NCBI GenBank assembly: GCA_024362935.1
Contig: JANCRA010000019.1
Span: 10,846,501-10,910,500, forward strand
From: Setophaga petechia
Taxonomy: Eukaryota; Chordata; Aves; Passeriformes; Parulidae
DNA length: 64,000 nt
Direction: 5' to 3'
Shown: piece after piece, positions 62,940-64,000 of the stretch
Layout of the letters: every line of letters starts with the position of its first letter
Position numbering within the stretch: position 1 is the first letter of the stretch
Program-made: the position numbers and the translations under genes
Notes under the pieces: generated by a model
The model's database searches: none
What the model was told of the DNA's origin: nothing
Seen by the model: only the letters and a program-made list of their open reading frames with translations

Positions 62940-64000
62940 TACTGAAGTCTCTTTTGGTTGCTCTTAGACTTCTTTTTTTTTTTTGTTTCATTGCTGCCAG
63001 TGTGAACAACCAATAGTGGATAGTAATCAGAGGGCCTTCGTAGACTGCAGAATTTTCCAGTAATATCCCTTATCCCAGGCCCTGGGAGACAGCAGACTTC
63101 CCTGAGAGTTGGGTCAGGTCTGCATATTGGACCCTCCACTCCCCTTGGAAGGGAGTCTCCTATCATGACTATCCTTCTTTTCCTGTTAACAGAGGAGGTC
63201 TTGATGCAGGGTGCAAATGGTGTTGTTTCAGGAGGCCTCACCATCCCAGAAGGATCTTGCCCCATCTGATCAGTCATTTGGTCATCTAGGTCCAGAGCCC
63301 CACACCTGTTGTGAAAGGTACCAGTCCTACTTGCCAAATTCAGAGAAAGAGGAATCTTCTTGTGGTACGTGCTGTGATGTGCCTCCAGCCTTCATCTTTA
63401 TCTGACCCTGGCTAACACTCCTTTGGCTAATTACCCTGCAGGGCTCTGAGTCTGTCTGCTTCTTCACCACAATGGAGGTTCAGACTCCCAGGAGTCTGTA
63501 GCACTGCTGAAAATAGTCAGTCTATCTCTTGCTCATTCGCTCAAACACTGCATAGCCTGTTCACTTCTTCCTGTAACTCCACCTGCAACACAGCTCCTCA
63601 AACAGAGCATGCTTTCTGAAAAATAACTCTTTGTCATCCCAGCCTTGGAAAGAAGCTTCAAGTGCTCCTGGTAGCCTGTGACCTGGAGAGCTACACCTAC
63701 TATCAGCAGGTCAGGCTGGCTGGAGGCGTCCGACATGGCCAGGCCAGTCACCCTGGCAGCTACAGGGGATTGAGCTTGTTGGCATGTCAACACCTCAACT
63801 AAGGATGCTAAACTGGAGCTAAAAGGATCTCTTTGCTCTTCCTTACCAGGTACTTAGTTCATTTTCTGCCTCTATTGGCTCCACACAAATGGTTGGAGAG
63901 GAGCCCTTCCTTTGTGAACCTCTGTAAAACCTGATGTGCCACACTCCAGGTTGTTCCTGTGCCCTGAAACCATTTAAATGTCTCATGGTTGCTCCTGGCT
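62940..64000 (-). pseudogene. CR1: CR1 LINE 5' part with ORF1 (esterase-like domain), minus orientation, runs off the window
   Basis: On the minus strand 62960-63337 encodes 'RRIVMIGDSLPRGVEGPICR', then 'REVCCLPGPGIRDIT' and 'RPSDYYPLLVVHTGSNET'. These are characteristic blocks of the CR1 ORF1 product, whose C-terminal half is an SGNH/GDSL-type esterase-like domain; 'GDS' with the downstream 'GSN' fits blocks I and III of that fold. The upstream frame 63533-63793 resembles the ORF1 N-terminal half ('SDASSQPDLLIVGVALQVTGY'). The two are split by stops, and a poly-A slippage at 62972-62983 shifts the frame before the expected 'KSIKRD'-like segment. Similarity stops abruptly at about 62940, so no RT region follows. 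ORF1 proteins bind RNA for retrotransposition; this copy is inactive. Confidence 0.85.

Noticed and set aside
1..64000. tRNA, rRNA, CRISPR arrays, bacterial promoters or operons
   Set aside because: None seen. The sequence is a vertebrate nuclear segment, and short tandem units present are microsatellites rather than spaced repeats.

Overview
The window looks like a piece of a bird chromosome, probably a songbird. The evidence is at least eight CR1 LINE fragments in both orientations, several with the avian CR1 3' end (ATTCTATG/ATTCTGTG octamer repeats next to a 'ggaccttgaagatcat'-type block). There is also one long solo LTR of the endogenous-retrovirus type with a clean 5-bp target-site duplication, a single strong CpG island, and a generally AT-rich, repeat-poor background. 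I assign the species group by inference from repeat type only. No prokaryotic, viral-genome or organellar gene content is visible.

Layout. 1-209 is unassigned. 215-1490 is the solo LTR. 1496-19200 is AT-rich non-coding DNA with CR1 pieces at about 2022-2225, 7381-8660 and 11790-11967, a diverged pair of unexplained repeats (3345-3560 and 6610-6825), and an exact 80-bp duplication (14944-15023 and 16038-16117). 19230-20110 is a decayed CR1 reverse-transcriptase fossil on the minus strand. 20120-50350 is mostly featureless AT-rich sequence with a near-perfect inverted repeat (about 25916-25984), CR1 3' ends at 29160-29559 and 42475-42655, A-rich tracts, and a GC-richer patch ending in a poly-A signal near 33.8 kb. 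50353-50585 is another CR1 3' end. 62940-64000 is the 5' part of a CR1 (ORF1 with its esterase-like domain) that runs off the end of the window.

The only convincing host protein-coding gene is on the minus strand. Its CpG-island promoter lies at about 54150-55335. Its first coding exon (54734-54831) has a strong Kozak ATG and encodes a very short N-terminus, one hydrophobic membrane segment and an Arg cluster, followed by a splice donor. A phase-compatible candidate second exon (51027-51164) encodes a hydrophilic Ser-rich segment. I do not recognise the protein. The remaining exons are either further down in the approximately 51 kb towards position 1, where I could not identify them, or outside the window. 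Most of positions 1-51026 may therefore be intron of this gene or sequence beyond it. No rRNA, tRNA, CRISPR array or bacterial-style operon is present.
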